From positions 20,406,666 to 20,470,665 of the forward strand of contig NC_092579.1 of assembly GCF_037975245.1 (NCBI RefSeq): DNA of 64,000 nucleotides. Reading direction: 5' to 3'. This DNA comes from Apostichopus japonicus (Eukaryota; Echinodermata; Holothuroidea; Aspidochirotida; Stichopodidae). The position numbers and the translations under genes are program-made. Positions within the stretch are counted from its first letter, which is position 1. Every line of letters begins with the position of its first letter. Below the pieces are notes generated by a model. The model had not been told where the DNA came from and did no database searches. It saw nothing but the letters and a program-made list of their open reading frames with translations. Of the stretch, positions 25,701 to 36,522 are shown piece by piece.

Positions 25701-25873
25701 AGTCCGTAGCAGCGGCCTTGGGCTTTGTGTACAGTAGTATGCTCAACATTTACTGGCAACTTGGTATCCTGATGGTATTCGGTACAATCGGTTCTCTCAG
25801 CTTCTTCAAAGTTCAATGGAAATGTCAGAAACCCAAAGGGTATCAAACTATCAACGAGTCTACCAACGAATGA
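10769..25873 (+). CDS. MFSD11: MFSD11 (UNC93-like major-facilitator protein), ten coding exons
   Basis: The coding exons I can join are 10769-10867, 14534-14798, 15495-15650, 16755-16896, 17213-17250, 18524-18589, 20733-20855, 22108-22276, 23757-23892 and 25703-25873. All introns are GT-AG and every phase agrees, giving 454 residues; human MFSD11 is about 449. Recognisable stretches are [19 protein letters not shown] (exon 1), [14 protein letters not shown] (exon 3), [15 protein letters not shown] (exon 3), [13 protein letters not shown] (exons 6-7), [18 protein letters not shown] (exons 7-8) and [12 protein letters not shown] (exons 9-10). The hydrophobic pattern fits a 12-helix MFS fold. 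MFSD11 is an atypical solute carrier with no settled substrate. No frameshift or stop is seen, so the gene looks intact. Intron 1 (3.7 kb) carries a nested transposon pair; introns 6 and 8 carry a minisatellite and a hairpin repeat. The exon chain is directly visible; orthology is by recalled similarity. Confidence 0.93.
11657..13263. mobile_element. hAT-like element (outer), split by an inner insertion
   Basis: Lies in intron 1 of MFSD11. Both ends carry inverted copies of ccagtcaaaacgtccctt followed by taccaaaacgtcccc. The outer flanks hold a perfect 8-bp duplication gcagggta (11649-11656 and 13264-13271). Next to each end, short words of the type caaaacgtcccc repeat several times, pointing inward on the left and as the complement on the right. 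The left end is interrupted after 16 bp by another element (11673-12556). No transposase is visible. The 8-bp duplication suggests hAT-type mobilisation. Confidence 0.85.
11673..12556. mobile_element. hAT-like element (inner), nested in the outer one
   Basis: An 884-bp insert begins tagtgttcaaccgatta and ends aatcgtttgaacacta, an inverted repeat. It is flanked by the perfect 8-bp duplication gtcaaaac (11665-11672 and 12557-12564), which is part of the terminal repeat of the element it entered. Subterminal words like ccgattccgatta recur near both ends. A 157-codon open frame inside (11603-12076) starts outside the element and shows no recognisable domain, so I do not call it a gene. Confidence 0.85.
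14149..14200 (+). repeat. Dispersed copy of the 27 kb tandem-repeat motif
   Basis: In MFSD11 intron 1, tgttctattcaccaaacc followed by tacacctctcctacagt matches the unit of the tandem repeat at 26988-27182. The flanking acaacca/ggacaacc words also recur near 27.2 kb. This points to one interspersed family present at both sites. Confidence 0.6.
17058..17093 (+). other. Potential G-quadruplex in MFSD11 intron 4
   Basis: Five runs of three or four G within 36 bp, separated by loops of seven bases or fewer, just upstream of exon 5. This meets the usual sequence rule for a four-stranded G structure on the plus strand (and in the RNA). No function is shown. Confidence 0.5.
19212..20225 (+). repeat. 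Minisatellite in MFSD11 intron 6
   Basis: Many copies of a unit of about 23-25 bp, close to ggtcatctatactgccctt plus gtcaa. It is most regular at 19465-19880 and increasingly diverged on either side. Long open frames on the plus strand here simply reflect the repeat and are not genes. Confidence 0.85.
23372..23498. repeat. Hairpin (inverted-repeat) element in MFSD11 intron 8
   Basis: Two arms of about 57-60 bp are inverted copies: 23372-23431, including gcaatagtgcaaatatttca, and 23442-23498, its complement. Only about 10 bp lie between them. It has no coding content and is probably a collapsed MITE. Transcribed, it would form a long stem in the intron. Confidence 0.8.
24051..24250. repeat. 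Second hairpin element, in MFSD11 intron 9
   Basis: The left arm (24051-24106, containing aaatccagaacagtg and acttcc) and right arm (24191-24250, containing cactgttctggatttt) are inverted copies with a few mismatches. They are separated by about 85 bp of AT-rich sequence with ta runs. Probably a fold-back or MITE relic. Confidence 0.75.
24290..24400 (-). repeat. tRNA-related SINE fragment
   Basis: On the minus strand ggttcaattcc matches a pol III B box (GGTTCRANNCC). An A-box-like tggtacgtgg lies about 40 bases before it, a spacing typical of tRNA-derived SINEs. The acceptor stem does not pair as in a working tRNA, so a functional tRNA gene is unlikely. Confidence 0.4.
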
Positions 25874-26328
25874 ACATAGAAAGTAGGCTTAGTAATACAA
25901 TGACCAGGTTAATACTAGGCTTCAGTATCCTATCATACAATCAACTGGTAACTTACAAGCCTTGGTTTCACTATCCTATCATACAATCTGCAGGTAGTTA
26001 GGGTGGTACTTTTCAATATTTACATGAATGAATATATTATGTGACTATGTAGGCTGGGTGGAATGGTTTGTCGTTGAGAATTCCCCTCACTAACCCAGTT
26101 TCCTGACTTGGATGGAGAGATTTAATTCTAGGTACATGATAGATTATGACCGTTTTAAATCTTGGTTACTATATCACTGACAAAATGAACACTATGATGG
26201 CCTGTTTTCCATCACTTGTATTTACACCGTGCAGTGGTAAGTCCGCTCATTTTCAAAATACGATAATTTATGGTCAAAGTGGCTGAAGCACAAATATATT
26301 TGTTAACATTTGTGTCATCTTGAATAAA
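25874..26328 (+). other. Probable MFSD11 3' UTR
   Basis: Noncoding sequence after the MFSD11 stop codon, with the first canonical aataaa at 26323-26328. Further aataaa-like words lie near 26.61 kb, so the true end is uncertain. Confidence 0.4.
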
Positions 26329-26987
26329 ATCAGTTGGATATAAGTGATAAATACAAGACAAAATATTGCTACTAAAATGTATTGTAATCTAGACCTACCT
26401 AGAATATGACAACTTGTTATTGTGGATTTCGAGTTTTACAAATGTGCTAAGGTGTCAAATTAACATTGATATAGAGGTGAACAAATATTGTTGAACTGAA
26501 GAGGGTTTTTGAAGATATACAAAGATCAGTGTTGAGACATCTTTTGCAATAAATTTGATAGTCTCATAACCAAGCAGAGTATTAGATACCTGTGCAAGTT
26601 TTGTCCAAATAAATAAATTACATGATCATAGGTGTTCCTTTGGGCTTTCATAAGAATACATACTAAGGCCTCCAACCTACCAATGGTTCTTTAAAGAAGA
26701 GTTTGTCAGCTTCATAAAGTAGGAAGGTTAATTACATTCATTCACTTTTTTTTTTTTTTCAACAAATGTAAGCCGAGTGTAAAATAGATAACATACAGTA
26801 TGTCATGAGCAAGGCAAATTTGTAATGGTCGTCCGAGACGACCAAATTTCTGTTCGGTCGACTGAAGTCAGCTTTAAAAAGTCATCCAGTGGACCACTAG
26901 TTGGTTTCATCGAATTCAGATTGCAATTTAACTACATACTCCTAAATAGTTAAAATGATGAATTGCTATCACCCCCAACACTGCATG

Positions 26988-27182
26988 GTGTTCTATTCAC
27001 CAAACCCACACATCTCTCATACAGTGAACATATTGGTGTTCTATTCACCACACCTACACATCTCTCTTACAGTGTACATATTAGTGTTCTATTCACCAAA
27101 CCTACACATCTCTCCTACAGTGTACATATTATTGTTCTATTCACCAATCCTACACATCTTTTCTACAGTGTACATATTGGTG
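26988..27182 (+). repeat. Tandem repeat, about 47-bp unit, four copies
   Basis: Four consecutive copies of a unit starting ttctattcaccaaacctaca and including tctcctacagtgtacatatt. Two overlapping open frames across the array are repeat artefacts. A single related copy sits in MFSD11 intron 1 at 14149. Confidence 0.9.
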
Positions 27183-30100
27183 GTTATTTTGCTTAAACAA
27201 AAAAAGGATTTGGACAACTGAATTTGCTGTTCGGACAACCCAGAATTACGGCCTGTTTGTCCTTCATATTTTGCCACTTTTGACTACGTGTTGTTTGTGA
27301 AAAGTAAGAAGACAACATTGCCGGTGTTAAAAATGAGATCACTTCATTGAAAAAACAGTACTTGTTCTACTTAGTGATATACTTACGATTAAAAAAAATT
27401 ATACAAATAAAAAAAAAATAAAAAAAGCAAAGCAAAGCAAAGCAAACTAGAAAAATGTTGTATTCCCATGTTGGCCAAAGTTTTCCCTATTAGTAAAAAT
27501 GTATCCCTGCATTACAACTGAACCTATTCCAATAAAGGTTATACAAAACACACACCCCATAAAAAAACAATTGTTAAGCCCCCAAGCTCATATCAGTTTG
27601 TATTGTCTCAAATCCATAGTAATTAATCAGTAATGTGTGATGGACGGAAGGGACAAAGCTTGGAATAGGTCTTAGTTTAACGAGTTGGAAATTATTCGGA
27701 GAATGATTTACCTTCTTCAAATTTGCTGAAGTCAGACTTTGTCTTCGGTCCTGTGGCATTTTGCAAATATGGTGTAATTAATGATGTTTTTTTCCTTTGT
27801 TAAAGTGCTATGTAATTTTGGGATTTGATTATTCTTGTATCTTTCTAATTTTTTTTGATCTGCCATATGCAGCTGCTGCAACATACAAATTAAATGAAAG
27901 TATAATAACTGTAATCAATTTTGTGAACTTTCCTTAATTTTCTTATTTCTTTCTCTCTTTGTGAAATTAATCATATTTTGACAACTACAGAGTAAAATAA
28001 TTAATACCTTTTGAAAGAGTGAAGTTATGATTGGCTAGTTTGTAATTAAAACCAGCAGCCTCAGAATTACAGGTCCTGTTTTGAATAATCCATTCCTAGA
28101 GTTATTTGTGATTTCTGTTGACCGTCACATGTGTATGGATGCCGGTCAGAGACAGCGGTACAGTGATCACAGTCTGTTCCACCAGGCATTCACAAAAACT
28201 TGAGGGTGGGTCAGGGAATTTTCACAATCAGGTATTTCAACCATAAACTAATATCTAAATCAGAAAGAAAGAAAATTAAGCAGGGAATTATAAAGAAATT
28301 TTGTATTTTGTGCACTTTTGAATTTGTCACTTTTGTCACTTTCACATGCATCCCAAACTCGCCAGAGACATGTTTGTATTTTTCTACATGATCACAATCT
28401 GTTTTGATGCCGATAGTTTAGTTTAGTAGAAAGAAAGGATCAGGAGGGACACTCAAGTCCCCATCAAGGACCCTATAGGAACAGTTTCCTGCCATCCCTG
28501 TCTTTGTTTAAGTAGTAGTAATCAAAACGAACGGTTTTGCGGTCAAATTTGCTAGTTGTTAACGGTTTTTCCTTTTTTTATATATATTTTTTTTTAGATG
28601 TGACAACATATCATGTGAATTTTGAGCCACACTCAAAACCACCATCCAACTTAAGTTTGAGGATTTGTAGATACAAATGAAGCCTCGAGGGTGTCTGTGA
28701 CTTAGTGTGGTCAGTGCAGGGTATATTATAAGCTCTAGTACCTTTTATTTTCCTAATTATGTAAATTTTTTACTTCAAGAGCCGCCATGAACAGTGTTTT
28801 TTTTCTATGCTTAAAGTAGACTTATTTAATCTAATACAAATTAATTGCTCGTCCACCATAAATCAATAGCTCATGTGATAGAATAGTTAACAAAGACATT
28901 GTCATTGTGGTGCTGTTTAATACTGTGGAACCTATCATTAGTTTCAAGCAAGTAAACAAGTTGATTCTTCTCTTTAAAATAATTTGTAAAATAGTTTCCT
29001 TCCATTACTTTCATTTTTTTTTCTTCTTGGTTTGTTCCTTTAAGAGACTTTTATTAATTTTGTCTTTAATTTTATGATTGTTATTACATTCTTGAAAAGT
29101 AGTATTTACCACATGAAGCTCCAAAGAACTCTTGCCTTTGAAATTCTGAAATATTCAGTTAGTCTACATCTCACCCTTCCCCCCCCCCTCATCCAACCCA
29201 GATCACCCCATTTTGTGTTGTGATGAGGGTTAAAGGGGTTAGGTCTTTGTGTCTCTTTTCAATACAATATCGTTTAATGGCATGGGTCAATTGATCTTTC
29301 GATATTAGTGGAGCACCAAAAAGATGCATTGCTTGCTGATCAGAAAATGAATCACATGTCAAAAGTCTGACTTTATGGGGGGGGGGGGGGGGCGGCAGGG
29401 GTTGTATCGGATACGATATTTTGTGCTCCCCAGTATAACACAATAGGCCCTGCAGGGTCTGCTGTTTTGATATTGATGGAGATGTAGAATACCTATTGTT
29501 TTGATATTAATTGATTGATCGATTGATTGGGCAGCTACTGCAGCTTTTCGTTTTCATGCAGATTCCTTTATGAATTACAGGAAGTTCTGGGTGATTGGCT
29601 TGTATATATCATTGGGCTTTAATCAGCTTATCATGTTTTGATCAGCAAGATAATCGATGTCATCAATATTAAAGTTGACCCCGTTGTCACTCAGATATGA
29701 AATTTATAGAAATGGTTATGTGCAAAATGAATGCTAGCCAAAACTTGTGATATGTCAACCCACTACCTTACTAAAGTATTTTTTTTTTTTTTTTGTTACA
29801 TTACATGTCAAAATCAATACTTTAATCAGGATTTCATTAAGATTATTTCAGATGATCATAAACCTTAAATGGGGAAATATGAGTACATTTTATCTACTTT
29901 AAATTGTTGATGGTAAAATTATTGATTCAATCAAACAGATTCAAACTTACAAACTTTGATGAGTCTTCTTATTCGTGTAAATGTTTCATTTGTTCGTATT
30001 TATATGAAGTGTTTTTTCCTACTCACAACTTTACTCAATGGCATCAGATCTTTAATCGATATCAGAGAAAAGGGGTCACCTTGGTGGATAACTGTGTAAT

Positions 30101-31477
30101 GCATGTATTGTACCTACCACAGCAAGAAAACCAATAACAACACATTTACTAAGAATAGATCGTTTTCGGAACAATTTATTGAAATATAAAATGCTGTACA
30201 GGATTTCATACAATGATGCGTGGGAAGCAACAGTGGTATAAAATGTATAAGTTTGAAATAAAATAACACCAAAGATGATTTTTCAGCCTTAAATGTTTGT
30301 GAAATGGACATAATACCTAAACTCTTTCACAAAATGAACGAGAGTTTATGAAGTGTGTATTCTACAAAGTACAATTTTGCAACATCTGTATGTATATCTT
30401 GCCCAAGAACTGAGTAACCTATACACAATATCTCTAAATGTTCACCTGCATGCCTATAACCATGGCAAATGTGTTGAAAGCTTCTAGAAAATGAGGGTGT
30501 GGGTTGACAGTGGTGCCCAAAAAATGTAAGTGCCTAGCAGGGAAATTTTTACCCTGGCCCAGAAAGGACACAAAGTTACAAATTTTAATGTGTCATCCCA
30601 GCATTTTGAATTTCATCTCCAAATCAAAAGTTTTAGGAATAGAAAAAAAGCTTCGAGTGTAAACTATCAGAATGAAAAGTAATCCAAATTCTGTAATTAA
30701 CTTGGGCGTTGACACAATGAATCAAAGTTCCAAAGTAAAAAGTCAAAACAGATAAGAAGTAGATATTTGGTGTTAAATTTCATGGAAAATTGGCAAAAAT
30801 TTCTACTTGGCAGATTTGAGCAGGCAATGATAGCACTGTCGCAAGTGCGCAACACAGCAATGCATTGGTGTGCTTGCCTATTTAGAAATGGGCGAGGGGT
30901 TTGCTACCTCTGCCCCTCCTAGTTAGAAATGGGCAAGGGATAGCTACCTCTACCCCCCCCCCACCCCTGCCTTGAGATAAATAATTTAATGGTGGAACCA
31001 GCTTAGAAATAAACATGTTAAAAGTGTGATTTGTATCATAGTAAAATCAGCTTGTCATCAAATTACGATAGAATGCCCACGAATGGTTCACTGTATATCA
31101 TGGTGGAGCCAAGATCTCTTGTCACTGTCACCCTTATGGCCTTTTATTTCCTTTGGATATTTGATCATATGAATTGGACCTTCTCAATACATAGGAACAG
31201 TTTGTACAGTTCAAGGAAAGAAGGAGTTTATTCGGGATAGATTTAACTTATACAGGATAGGAAATTCAAATGGCAGTGAAACTAATAGTGACCAGTGCAA
31301 TACCATGATTATCTGCCAAGTAAGGAATGCTTTACAAAATAATCATAATCAAGGTTACAGTAACATTAACTAAATTTGCATAGTTGTTACAAAAAAACAA
31401 ACACAAAACTCTTTTCTGCACAGTAAATATATATATGCATATTTATATATATATATGTATCTGTTCCACATTTCCAA
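27183..31477. other. Intergenic stretch without a recognised gene
   Basis: AT-rich sequence between MFSD11 and PLD6. I see poly-A/T tracts, a G-run near 29380, and a duplicated block of about 46 bp at 30880-30965 (gctacctctgcccctcc and its neighbour copy). A short TA-rich microsatellite lies at about 31425-31460, next to the PLD6 3' end. No open frame here shows a known domain or a splice-consistent exon chain. Confidence 0.5.
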
Positions 31478-33056
31478 CTATTGCCTGTCACTATGGTATC
31501 CACATCTTTTCATGTAAAGTCGAGAATTTGGTTCAAAGTATCTCCACAGTTTTTCAAATTCTTCCATGTATGGCTTAACAACTTCTGGGTTGTTAGTTAT
31601 AAAGACATTCTCATTGTTTGCTGTTATGGCATTCCTTGTCCAATTAAATGATCCATTCATGACTGTTTCCTTGTCAATTATAACAAACTTATGATGCATC
31701 AGGAAACTGCTCTTGTCTGTCCTTAGCTTGACACCTGCAAAGAAGAAACACATTCGGGTATCAACTACATATGAATTTAACAAATAGATGCACTGATGCA
31801 CTTCTTTGCACTAAACCAAATTAATTTAAACATACAGGAAACAAGAAAAGATTGCGAGCACAACCCACAAACAAAATGTTACAGCAGTTAGTTGTGGGTT
31901 CAAAGTCTGTTCAATGCTTCTTGCCAATAAGAAGTTGTACTGTACATAAACTACATGTGATTGTACAGAAAATTGACAAATAATTATCTATAATTAGTTG
32001 CTTGTTTTTACTGTAGTTGTAACATTTATTTTGAATATTAATTTCCTACAACATATGGCATATTATTTTTTAAACAATTATTTGTGATGGAAGAGGTCTG
32101 TTTCGCAGATAACAATGAATATTCAAACAAGATTTTCCACCCAGTGTTTGAATTTTAATGCACCAAAATTTTCATTCCTATTACAAAATCATTGATAAGC
32201 CAACTTACTGTATGTTCATGCAAGAGACATGAAGAATGAATTAGAACTCTAATACATCAGTTGTGCTATAACAAGTATTTAACAACCCTCTCCTCCTCCA
32301 CACCACCGCCCCCCCCCCCCCCACCCCTCCCATCCAAAAATGCATCAATGTTACTGTGAAAAAGGAACATGGAACTACTTTATGAACAGTAATGCAGCAC
32401 TTATCACAAGTACACTTTTTTGAAATGTGTTCTTCACTTAGCCTTTCCCCATTTTGTGTCCCTCCCTTTTTCTACCCCTCCCCACCCACCTATTAACTGC
32501 CCCATCCCATCCCACCCCCGCCATTCTATCATACCTAGTCAGATAATGTTACCAGAGGTACTAGATTTGAAAGCAGGACCTTACCATTTTCTCTAAATTT
32601 CTTCAAGAGGCTTCCCTCAAAGTTATCCGACTCATCGTCGATAATCACCCTGACTGGAATCCCTGATTTGTGAACATCCAGGATAATCTCACAGAGGACT
32701 AAGCTTGTGATTGTGTAGACGCAGACATCCAAGGAAGATCTGGCAGAGTATAAGTAGTCACCGAACAACTTAAAAGATGTCTCAACATGTGGGAAATTAC
32801 AAATGGGTAATTTACAACCTCCTTTCCAGGCGTAAAATTTACACGGGTAATCTTCATCGGGGAAGAATAATACCTTGTAAAAATACTTGGGTGGACTAAA
32901 TGTTAATATCGATGGTCGATCACTGGCTTCAGATGTGAAGAGAGACAGGATAAAACTGGAGAGCCTTTGTGGATACTTCTTCTTGTAGCTGTAATACACT
33001 ACTTCAGAGATTAGGCCAATTGTCACTGAGGCTGTTAAAATATGCCAGGAATTCAT
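31478..33056 (-). CDS. PLD6: PLD6 / Zucchini (mitochondrial phospholipase-D family)
   Basis: Two exons on the minus strand, 33056-32585 and 31734-31478, joined by a GT-AG intron in matching phase, give 242 residues (human PLD6 is 252). The N-terminus has a single hydrophobic segment (about residues 5-22), as expected for the outer mitochondrial membrane anchor. Next comes an atypical CCCH zinc-finger spacing, C72-x8-C81-x4-C86-x3-H90. The single HKD motif is HHKFVIIDK, with H171, K173 and D178, followed by NGSFNW. A conserved NNENVFIT stretch and an EEFEKLW helix come next. Family members dimerise to form one active site and act in cardiolipin hydrolysis or as the nuclease that makes piRNA 5' ends. 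All catalytic residues are present, so it looks functional. Which activity dominates here cannot be read from sequence. Confidence 0.95.
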
Positions 33057-34540
33057 TGCTTATGTTCTTTGTAATCTCTGTGGAATGAAGAAAAAACTTA
33101 AGTGAAAATTCCAATGAACTGGCAAGCTGTAAATGAATGTCAATGTTGTTGGCTATTGTACATTGTTGTTACTTAAGAACTCTGTCATTCAAGCTAATCA
33201 GAAACAGTTACTGGCAATCATGAATTGCTAGAAATGGTAGTTTATAACCACTATATACTGTACCAGTAAAATCCATTTGTACCTTACAATTTTGATAAAT
33301 AAACAGAACAGAAAACATTGAGAAACATGCAGTTCATGTATCTGAAGGATGGTTCATTCTAGACAATTTTAGTGTACAACCTCTCAGATAAAAAGTGCAA
33401 TGAACATTTCAACTGAAACTAAACATGAGCATATATGAAAGCCCTTCCTACCATAACAAAGTACGAGCACAGTTTAAATTTTTAAATAGAAAATAGGCTA
33501 TGCTTATTATGAATGGGTATGAAGCTTACACATTGCTGACACTAAATATGAGGAATTCACTTTACAATGAGTAACAAATGCCAGAATCGAGGTCTTTCAC
33601 TTCTAAAGGTACACAGAGCCATGGTTCATCGCACCTTGAAGGATTTATAAACTTAAAAACAATGGTGATGTCTCTTTGATCAGTGTCCACAAAAAAAAAG
33701 CAAAACAGTAGCCTGGTACAACTAGGGATACTTGGCAGGCCTGCATGTTGAGTAAAAATATAAACTAAAAACACACATGCATTAACATTTACTTTATAAT
33801 TTAGGTTAAAAGGTGAAATAATTCATAAAAGTGTTTCAGAAAACAAAATTTATGTTTCTTTCTTTGGCTGTAACAGCTAGTCTAAGTTAGTTTTCGCACA
33901 AGGCCTAGCCTTTATACTAGGTCACAGGCCAAACTAAGTACTAAAGTAGCCTATGGCTTCTTGACTTTTACTCGTATAGTCGTAGGCTATTTTTGACCTC
34001 ATTTTGTCGAACAAGTCTTAATTCATTAGTTACTGCATGCTAAGGCTGCCTACTGTACACATTCATTGGGTCCAGCGTCTTTAAGTATAGCTTACATCAT
34101 CGAAAGTATCGCTGCAAGTAAGACCTAACGAAGAAACTAAAGAAGAAGAAACTAAAGAAGAAACTAAAGCAAACTGTTTGCCTCTTCCGTACTGGGTTAT
34201 AAATATAATTAGGCCTACATACAGGCTACGTACATGTCCAAGGTATTGACAATTACAGAGCTCAGCACTTATTCTCAGCACACAGATTAATGATAAGACC
34301 CTTTACACGAAAGTTACCTTGATGTGAACTAGACGACCTAAGTTTCTCGAAATTGGCACAGTATTGACCTTTCATCAACTACATAATAAGTTGTAGGCAT
34401 AATGTATCCTGTACATTAAAATTAAAACATTGAAAGTGAACTTTCGTACCTTTGCTAGTTCGGATGATCGGATATACTGTATATATATAATATAGGCCTA
34501 CCAACGGTTTGGAATGAAGTGCTAGTATTGTGTTTGGAGC
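33057..34540. other. Upstream region of PLD6
   Basis: Noncoding by eye. The PLD6 promoter should lie here on the minus strand. A short run of aactaaagaag repeats sits near 34135-34170. No further exon or gene is recognised. Confidence 0.4.
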
Positions 34541-34554
34541 GCCAAAAGGGTAAT

Positions 34555-34893
34555 TTAGTATTGACAGTGTTCATATTGACAAGGGCATCAACTGGTCAGC
34601 ATATACTGCATGATATCGAAAAACGAGTTTCTGACAAACTGTCAGGGAGGAATCTGAAAATCAATTGCACAAAAACTGAGAAATTTTCAATCACAAGAAA
34701 AGGAAATGAAAGTTGGAAGAATTGTAAATATGTTGGAAGCTTGCTGGGCACCGAAGAAGACATTAACCGAAGAATTGGTATAACCAACGGTGCTTTCAAC
34801 ACACTGTCAATCATTTTCAAAAGCAAAAACATAAGCCGGAACAAGCTTAGGAATTTTGAGACTTTATTAAAGAGTATTTTTTTGTACAATTAG
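34555..34893 (+). pseudogene. LINE reverse-transcriptase C-terminal fragment
   Basis: An open frame ending at 34893 contains NLKINCTKTEKFSI, then NCKYVGSLLGTEEDINRRI and LLKSIFLYN. This is the pattern of the thumb and downstream region of non-LTR retrotransposon reverse transcriptases: a KTE segment, a YLGS-like segment, and R-R-I followed by a leucine-rich end. The catalytic palm with its YxDD box is missing, so it is a dead 5'-truncated or internal fragment. The subclass cannot be assigned reliably by eye. Confidence 0.7.
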
Positions 34894-35112
34894 AATGGAT
34901 GACATAGAAATTGTGATGTCTTGATGGAGTACCCTGATTATGAATAACAGAGGTTTCGGTGAAACTGGTGGTGAGGTAGGGAGAGCTACAGATGTTAAAG
35001 GTTTTGTGTGCATGGTATAACCTAATGAAGTTTGCTCTACTCGCAAATTTCCTCCTGCCTAATGTGGAATCTTGGGCCTTGCATAAGCATGTAGCCTATG
35101 GCGGGCCATCAG

Positions 35113-36522
35113 CAATCGCTGCGGAACCGGGGGGGGGGGGGCTTGGGGGGCTCACCCCCCAATTAAAAAGTTGAGGGGCAAATGCATGATAAGCCCCCCC
35201 CCCCCAATATTTACCAAGGCTCCGAAACGTGCATCTGCCCATTTTTCAATGCATACTTGTCGATCTGTCCGATGCACACGTATACTATATAGGTGTAATC
35301 ATTTTAGTAAATGCTGTAGGGACCCTCGGCCCTTCCCTGGGCTATAGACCACATTGTCACCCCAACCGCGTCTTCACGCCCCATGAAAAGTGGAAGCAGT
35401 GAGTGTGAGTACCGGTAAGCGCAACACAACTTCGTCTTACAACTTCGTCCAGTTCTCCAACATCCCCTGAAGGATATATCCTTCTAATGGTAGCACATTT
35501 CCCATGGATATATCCTTCAGGGACACTTCCTTCTAATTGGAGATCTCTTTCGTAGGGTATATCCTTCTTAAGTGCCCTTAAGTGTGATAACTTAGTGCTC
35601 CTCACAATCCTGATGACTAGATGATGACTATTTCGTATTTTGGACTTTTTGGTACTTTCTACATTGAGGAAATCTAATCTCTGTTCTGAAAGAATTGCAG
35701 TCGATACGAGGGTAAAAAACAATGGGATAGTGGGATGGTGGTGGTCTGGGTAAGAAATCACAAAAGGGGTGGGGTGGGAGTGGTGAGGAGCAGGGCGAAC
35801 ATCATGGGGGCGGTAGGTGCGGAGCATTGCAGCCAGAGCATTCAAACGATATGATAATTGATTGTCTGTATCATGCCTCATCGAAATTAGTGTTTTAAAT
35901 AAGAGTGTAATAAGCTAAACGCTACACTCATCAAAATTTGCGTTTACACTACGAGTACACGCAAGGCGTGGAACATGGCTCTATGTTTAAACGCAATCAA
36001 TTATTAAATGAGCAAAAACACAATATTAGCATTTCACCTGTACTGTATAGGGTAGCCTACATGCATTCGTGACAGTGCTTGGTTCATAGAAATTTGTTGG
36101 CAACTGCACATGGTTTTGGAATTACCCATTTGTTGACATTAAGAAATGCTTTCTGTTTTTTCTTATGACATTTATTGAATTATTGCATTTAATTGCAAGT
36201 AGTAATTTACTACACTCAAAAACGTCTTTGCGAGTACACTACGAGTAACAGCTACTCTCTTAAAACACCATCGAATATACAAATTACAATCTTTTTACAG
36301 ATTTTTACGTGCAATCTGAGAAATTGCAGCCTTGAGACCCATATTTTAGGGCTAGGTATTCGCAGCATAAAACACTCGGGAAGTGCGTTTCCGGCCATCT
36401 GGGGGTTTGAAAAACCCAAAATTTTCTTGTACGCTCCGCATCAACCGATGGTGGCGCTCCGCTTAGTTAGTCTCCACACATTAGCCCCCCCCCCCCCCCC
36501 AATAATTTACATGACGCGCCTG
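35113..36522. mobile_element. hAT-like insert inside the fold-back element
   Basis: A 1,410-bp insert starts caatcgctgcggaacc and ends atgacgcgcctg. It is flanked by the perfect 8-bp duplication gccatcag (35105-35112 and 36523-36530), which belongs to the terminal repeat of the host element. The termini match only weakly as inverted repeats. The right portion (about 36380-36470) resembles the interior of the hAT element at 53428-53738: both hold gggaagtgc..., a cttgtacgct word and gatggcgctgc-like words. This supports one family. G/C homopolymers lie near both ends. Confidence 0.7.
35357..35881 (-). CDS. 174-codon open frame inside the hAT-like insert, unrecognised
   Basis: An ATG-to-stop frame on the minus strand, His- and Pro-rich near residues 25-55, with no domain I recognise and no transposase signature. 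The DNA contains inverted words such as gaaggatatatccttc (35470-35580), which may explain part of the open frame. It is either a chance frame or a remnant of element coding. I see no splice sites or poly(A) signal that would make it a convincing gene. Confidence 0.15.
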   Translation of the reverse strand: MRHDTDNQLSYRLNALAAMLRTYRPHDVRPAPHHSHPTPFVISYPDHHHPTIPLFFTLVSTAILSEQRLDFLNVESTKKSKIRNSHHLVIRIVRSTKLSHLRALKKDIPYERDLQLEGSVPEGYIHGKCATIRRIYPSGDVGELDEVVRRSCVALTGTHTHCFHFSWGVKTRLG

